NCBI RefSeq assembly: GCF_000687475.1
Contig: NC_057317.1
Span: 6,262,501 to 6,326,500, forward strand
DNA from: Ustilaginoidea virens
Lineage: Eukaryota > Ascomycota > Sordariomycetes > Hypocreales > Clavicipitaceae
Direction of reading: 5' to 3'
Length of the DNA: 64,000 nucleotides
The notes beneath the pieces are model-generated. The model did no database searches, was not told the origin of the DNA, and saw only the letters and a program-made list of their open reading frames with translations. Below, one piece after another: positions 57,870 to 64,000 of the stretch. Position numbers and translations under genes: made by a program. How positions within the stretch are numbered: position 1 is the stretch's first letter; each line of letters opens with the position of its first letter.

Positions 57870-58979
57870 ATTAGGCGGTGAGGTTCTGCTATGTAAAAGG
57901 CGGTGAAAAGCGTAATTCTGCCATGCTTTCTAAGCAGAGTCCCGCTGCAGGTGAAAAAGCCCGCCGCAGGCGGCCCCCGGCAGGGCCCCTGGAGGGCCCC
58001 CGGAGGGGAATAATAAAAAATGTATTATTTTAAAATATTTAAGTAAAAAGAAGGTAGCATTAAGGCGGTAAAAAAGGCAATAAAAAGGCGGTAAAAAAGG
58101 CAGTAAAAGGCGGTAAAATACGGCAGTAAAATAAGGTAGAATAAAGCAGTAAAAAAGGCAGTAAAAATGTAGTAAATTATGTAAGACTGTAAAAATGGCA
58201 GGGAAAAGACGGTTAAAAAGGCAGTAAAAGGCGGTGAAGTGAGGCAGTAAAAATGTTGATATAAACTCGGGGTACCCAGTTATACGTAGGGTTGCGCGCG
58301 TGGTATTATGTACCGTGAGGTCACCAAGTAAAGGATTTGATTGCTTTACTAATGACTGACTATCTAAGAGGAAAGAAAGGAAGCAAAAGAGGGTAATTAC
58401 ACGATGTGGCCTTTTGTGCGTGCCGTGGTCACGTGCATCGGCGCAGTCGGGCCGGGCTGCCCGCGTGCCCTACCGGGCTCAGGGGTAAAGGGGCAAAAGT
58501 GGCCAAAGTGGCCACATCGTGCGCAACGGGTGTGCGCGGCACATCCGTCGCAATGTGCCCAATTGGGCACCTTGCGACAGCGATTCCGACAAAAAAGGCG
58601 GTAAAAAGGGTAGTAAAAACGATAGTAAAATAAGATAGTAAAAAAGGCAGGGTAAAGTTGGTAAAATACGGCAGTAAAAGATGGTAAAATAAGGCAGTAA
58701 AAAGGCAGTAAAAAAGCGGTAAAAAGGGTAGTAAAAACGATAGTAAAATAAGATAGTAAAAAAGGCAGGGTAAAGTTGGTAAAATACGGCAGTAAAAGAT
58801 GGTAAAATAAGGCAGTAAAAAGGCAGTAAAAAAGCGGTAAAATAAGGTAGTAAAAAAAGCAGTAAAAAGAGTAGTAAAAAAGGCAGTAAATAAAGCAGTA
58901 GCTAAGCCGGACTAATATTTGCCCGCCTGGCTACTCCGCTTTTCCTATGCCTTTAACACTGAGAAATTCAGCGGCACCC
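57870..58979 (+). mobile_element. Second copy of the Helitron-like element (partial)
   Basis: Homologous to both arms of the 40951-49893 insertion. The GC-rich block after ATGCTTTCTAAGCAGAG (57923-58010), the GGCAGTAAAA arrays (58060-58253 and 58592-58880), and the right arm (58885-58979) match 41318-41830 and 49725-49835. It lacks the left 370 bp and the last 55 bp including the hairpin/CTAG end; Copia sequence begins where it breaks off. Confidence 0.75.
58254..58591 (-). repeat. Solo Copia LTR (family Y), duplication AAAAA
   Basis: 338 bp, TGTTGATATA...GATTCCGACA, with AAAAA at 58249-58253 and 58592-58596 in the A-rich array. Its 5' end matches that of the Copia A LTR. The ORFs at 58404-58633 are LTR shadows. 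Confidence 0.88.
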
Positions 58980-59577
58980 TAGTATCATATATGGCAAGTG
59001 GGTGGATTTCCTTACGTTTAATACTGCTTTTTACTGTGCTTACTGTGGCCCCTTTTGCCCCTTCTTTTGGCTGCAATATTCAATATACCGGCTATACGGT
59101 ATAAGGCTGTACAAGCCGGCCGCGCGGCGCGATAGCGTTATCGGAAGCACAACCTTCCGAGACCGCGCCGCACTTTCTTTTCTATGTGTGCGCCTTACAT
59201 CCTAGCGATTCCGATGTTTGCTTCTATAAAAAGAGAAGCTGCCAGTGTCAGAATCGCTGTCGCAAGGTGCCCAATTGGGTACACACTGCGACGGATGTGC
59301 CGCGTACCGCTGCGCACGATATGGCCACTTTTGCCCCTTTGCCCCTATGCCCGGTAGGGCACGCGGGCAGCCCGGCCCGACCGCGCCGATGCACGTGACT
59401 ACGGCACGCGCATAAAAGAGGCCATATCGTGTAATTCCTTTCTATTGCCTCCTTTTTCCTCCTTTGATAGATAGTCATTAGCAAAGTAATAGAATACCTT
59501 TGCTTGGTGATCACCCGGTACATGATACCACGCGCGCGACCCTACGTACAACTGGGTATACCGAGTTCCTATTATTA
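58980..59577 (+). mobile_element. Copia B-family 3' fragment: internal end plus 3' LTR
   Basis: 58980-59245 matches the reverse complement of 42645-42920 (last internal bases of Copia B, beginning near TGGCAAGTGGGTGG). 59246-59577 is the LTR in reverse orientation to the other solo copies (TGTCAGAATCGC...). The element is therefore in plus orientation and its 5' part is missing. ORFs across it (58919-59523) are not genes. Confidence 0.85.
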
Positions 59578-60140
59578 GTGACGAATCTAGTATTTATACT
59601 AAGATTAAATCACAGGTTGCAGACAGTCTTGTGCCATCTAGCCAGCTAATAAGGCTTTGCTTTATATTAACCTTTCGAATTGCAATAGGAGTATCTTAGA
59701 CTATATAGCTATATATTTGCAAGTCTGCTATGACTTGCAGCTAGTGCGTAAGGTCTGCGCCCCTGCGCCCTGATGATCTTATGGTCGCTGACCACATGCA
59801 CCCTTGTGTCCTGTCCCAGGGTTGTGGGGCCTGCCCTGTGTCCCATCCTATGGCCGTAGGGCGGGGCCTTACATCCGCCATATCAGGTGCGAGTCAGCTG
59901 GTTATACGAGAGACTGGATAAGAAACTCCGTACTCCGAAGGCTTTCACGGCGCATTACGTTCGCTCAGAGCTAGAAACTCCGTGCGCAGTGCAGCTTCAA
60001 CCGCATAAAGGACGTGGTGATAAATGAAGCATCGGGCAGCGCTGCTGCCTCCCGGAGATTTTGGATCAAATGAAGGTTCACGTCCACAACGTCCAGCGCC
60101 CTCTTCTCTAATCCCCCGCTCCCGGCCCTGCCCCCGCTAA
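59578..60140. other. Intergenic region before the monooxygenase
   Basis: About 560 bp with no coding frame. Composition returns to normal after the transposon island. It presumably contains the promoter of the next gene. Confidence 0.5.
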
Positions 60141-61519
<1,379 letters not shown>

Positions 61520-62529
61520 GGCTCCCTTCCCTAGTTGAGAAACCCTGGTGAATCTGATGGATGCTGCCATTGGAACGGTGACATGTCCATGTCTTTCATC
61601 CCGACAACAACCGCTCATGGCACCAGGTCAGCTAGGTAAAACATGTACACCTCAACATGCAAGGAAGGATTTTCGAGCATGCAATGGTAAATTATCCTGT
61701 AGAACACTACTCCAGGTGCCGGACAACGATGAGTGAAACATGTCCGGGATTTAAACCCGACAAAGGTCAGTTGCTGCGCACCTGTTGTTCGATGGTGATG
61801 CAGGCTGCTGGTGCCTTGGGGCGTCGACAATTGCCGCATCGTGGGCAAGTAATTTTTTGGCCCCGAATAGCATGTCAGCTTCCATAAATCGATGGACGGA
61901 CACAGATACTCCTCTTTATATCCGACTCTTGAAGGCCGCTAAATCGGTCGCGGGCTGCAATGTCGGGTTGCAACCGGCTCTGAATGAGCAGACCCGATAA
62001 GGCACGCAGGTTGACACCAGCACGCTTTGAAGTTTGGGACCCAAATTCGTCTTGGTGGCTTAAAGCTTTTACCATCTGTCCATGGCTTGCGACTCGATGA
62101 CTTTGAAGCCTAATGATTGCCGTCCAAAGTATGCAGTTTGGTGTGACCAGCACAACAACGACCGACCATTCCGCAGTTGAAGTATAAGATGGGTTTCATA
62201 GTGAATGCAAGAACGCGCTTACTTGCTAATCATCTGACGAGACTCGGTATTGCGTGCCGTTTCGACAAGGGATATCCATGGTCAAGTTTAATTCAACACA
62301 CGTCATTGTGAGCACCGCAAGTGCCAGTTGCGGAAGTCCACTCACGACAGCAGAATGAAGTCTGGTAGGCATGACGCAGCTATTGTATCATCCGTTCGCC
62401 AAATGATTGAACCTCCGAGTCCCCCTTTCACAGCCTGCATCCACCATTAAAAACAGTCTGCTCGCTTCCGCACGACCGAGTGGCACGGGTTCACGAAAGT
62501 CAAACAGCTGCAAGTCTTGATCACTCGAC
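61520..62529. other. Intergenic region, no gene seen
   Basis: About 1 kb between two codirectional genes. Short ORFs on both strands (for example 61548-61736 and 61875-62153) lack recognisable content. It holds the dehydrogenase promoter and monooxygenase 3' end, with no motif I can name. Confidence 0.5.
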
Positions 62530-63568
62530 ATGGCGTCATCGCACTTCAACCGCGGTAAGTGACCGCGCCGACCAACCAAACCACCCGCTAACCGTCAAGG
62601 ACCAAACATTCCCGTCTCCAAGCAGATATTCCCGGGCAAGGAGCATGAAATCCCAAGCCTGAGAGAAGGGCACCTACCCACAGCCACTGGAGAAAGGACT
62701 CCGTATCGCGCAGCAAACAAGCTGCTGGGCAAGCGGGCCATCATCACCGGAGAAGACAGCGGTATTGGCGCAGCCGCCGCACTCTTATTCGCCAAAGAAG
62801 GCGCAACCTCGACCATCGCATACCTCCCGGAAGAAGAGGAAGATGCGCAACAGACGAAGAGAGAGATTGAGGAGCTGGGGCAAGCGTGCCATCTAATCCC
62901 TATCGACCTTGTCAAGAGGGAAAATTGGGTGGTTGATTTCGCGGTCGAGAAGATGGGCGGTGTTGACATTCTCTTCAACAACGCGGCGTGTAGGTTGGGC
63001 GTAGAACTTGTATCGTGGGAAATCTTTCGCTGACGGCCGCTCAGATCAGATGATGGTCGAGGACATTGCCGACCTGGAAGAGGACCAGTGGGTGCACACC
63101 TTCAACATAAACATGCACTCGTACTTTTACATGGCCAAGTATTCTCTCCGTCACATGAAAGAGGGCGCTGTCATGATCAACAATGCGTCTATCAATGCGT
63201 ACATTGGTCGACCCGAGCTCCTCGAATACACGTCCTCCAAGGGTGCGATAGTGTCTTTTACCAGAGGGCTAAGCAACCAGTGCATCTCGAAAGGGATTCG
63301 GGTAAACGCAGTGGCGCCAGGACCAGGTGTGTTGTTCCTTCTTCTCTTCCTTTTCGACTCAAGGCGGCTGACTCGAGCCGAAGTTTGGACTCCTCTGATC
63401 CCTGCCACCATGAGCGAAAAGGCCCAGAACGAATTTACGAGCCCAATGGGTCGGCCCGCGGAGCCGTCGGAGATTGCGACCTGTGTGGTTTTCCTGGCAT
63501 CGTTGGACAGCTCCTGCGTCAGCGGGCAAACGATCCATTGCAATGGTGGCGAGGTGGTAAATGGGTAG
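62530..63568 (+). CDS. Short-chain dehydrogenase/reductase (SDR), 4 exons, 293 aa
   Basis: NAD(P)H-dependent oxidoreductase of the classical SDR type, closest in layout to the YhdF/general-stress-protein-39-like group. Exons: 62530-62554, 62600-62989, 63045-63326 and 63384-63568. Introns of 45, 55 and 57 bp have GTAAGT, GTAGGT and GTGTGT donors and CTAAC or CTGAC branches. Start MASSHFNRG, then SKQIFPGKEHEIPSLREGH, as in this group. Cofactor motif TGEDSGIG (usually TGGDSGIG), NNAA, catalytic Ser in NNASINAY, and YTSSK for Tyr-x3-Lys. The end SGQTIHCNGGEVVNG is typical. The frame stays open through the third intron. Confidence 0.92.
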
Positions 63569-64000
63569 TTGTCTTTGTAATCATGCTGCGGGCGCCTGGC
63601 ATGTTTTGGATACAGGCCATTATTTCGAAGTTGAGAGGGTGGAAGCTGGGAAAAAGAATAACCTTTCTGCGATTGCAGGTCCAGCTCCGAGGTTTGCATC
63701 GTCATCTCATGATAGAATTTCAAGGACAAGCCCCGAAACCATTTCCACTCTTGTTGGGCTCTTTTCAGTTCCTGCAGGGAAACATGTATGCCAACCGACT
63801 TCTCAGCAAGAATTGACACAGCATGTCTCGCCGGAATTTGCTTGCCTAAAGGTACTCCGTGAGTTCCATTTGTTGCCAGACTGTTGCTCAGGATCATGGA
63901 TAGCCGCAAAGACGATCGCAAGCGCATTCAGCTCATTAGCCTCTACCCCAAGAGTAATGCTTGAAATGCCAAGCGCACCACTTGGAGGTTTTGTCTGCTC
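63569..64000. other. Downstream region to window end
   Basis: No recognisable gene. The 258-codon minus-strand ORF at 63151-63927 is mostly antisense to dehydrogenase exons and has no family features. Confidence 0.5.

Noticed and set aside
63151..63927. 258-codon minus-strand ORF
   Set aside because: It is antisense to dehydrogenase exons over much of its length and shows no family motif.

Overview
This window looks like a chromosome segment of a filamentous ascomycete (Pezizomycotina, probably Sordariomycetes; Hypocreales is a guess from gene content). Short GT...AG introns (45-65 bp) with CTAAC/CTGAC-type branch points, fungal LTR retrotransposons and the protein families on the right all fit. 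About 50 kb on the left is a nested transposon graveyard. Its old reading frames are broken almost only by TAA and TAG at positions where the family has Gln or Trp. That pattern, with TpA excess and CpA/TpG loss, is the signature of repeat-induced point mutation (RIP).

Layout. (1) 1-11381: a chromodomain Gypsy element (Gypsy C, +) is cut by a Copia element (Copia F, -). Copia F carries a 601-bp non-coding LTR element (TRIM1) and a Tc1/mariner copy that was itself hit by Copia A (-), which runs off the left edge. Gypsy C also holds a nearly whole Tc1/mariner element (8904-10304) and a solo Copia LTR. (2) 11837-50213: one Gypsy element (Gypsy A, -, target duplication AAGGA) is spread over 38 kb by insertions. 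Copia E (+, 12843-34925, duplication GTATT) sits in its 3' part and contains TRIM2 (GTCGA), Gypsy D (-, CGTAC) and Gypsy B (+, CTTGG/CTTAG). Near its 5' end lies a Helitron-like insertion (40951-49893) holding a solo LTR and Copia B (-, AAAAG). (3) 50219-64000: ordinary gene territory without RIP: an HNH-domain protein, a secreted serine carboxypeptidase, a decayed protein kinase, a possible PD-(D/E)XK-fold protein, an FAD monooxygenase and a short-chain dehydrogenase. A small second transposon island (about 57870-59577) repeats the Helitron-like element and the Copia LTR.

Most notable observation: Gypsy A and Gypsy B share a ~1.9-kb segment between pol and the 3' LTR that carries a long reading frame on the strand opposite to gag-pol. 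In Gypsy B it runs in one frame for 475 codons from an ATG to a stop. In Gypsy A the homologous frame is recovered across the Copia E insertion point. Two diverged copies agreeing in frame argue for a real antisense gene. Gypsy C and Gypsy D lack it. I could not assign it a function.

The genes on the right do not form an obvious pathway. The monooxygenase and dehydrogenase are codirectional and could be metabolic neighbours, but no biosynthetic backbone enzyme is present. Junction coordinates and target duplications were read by eye from the sequence.
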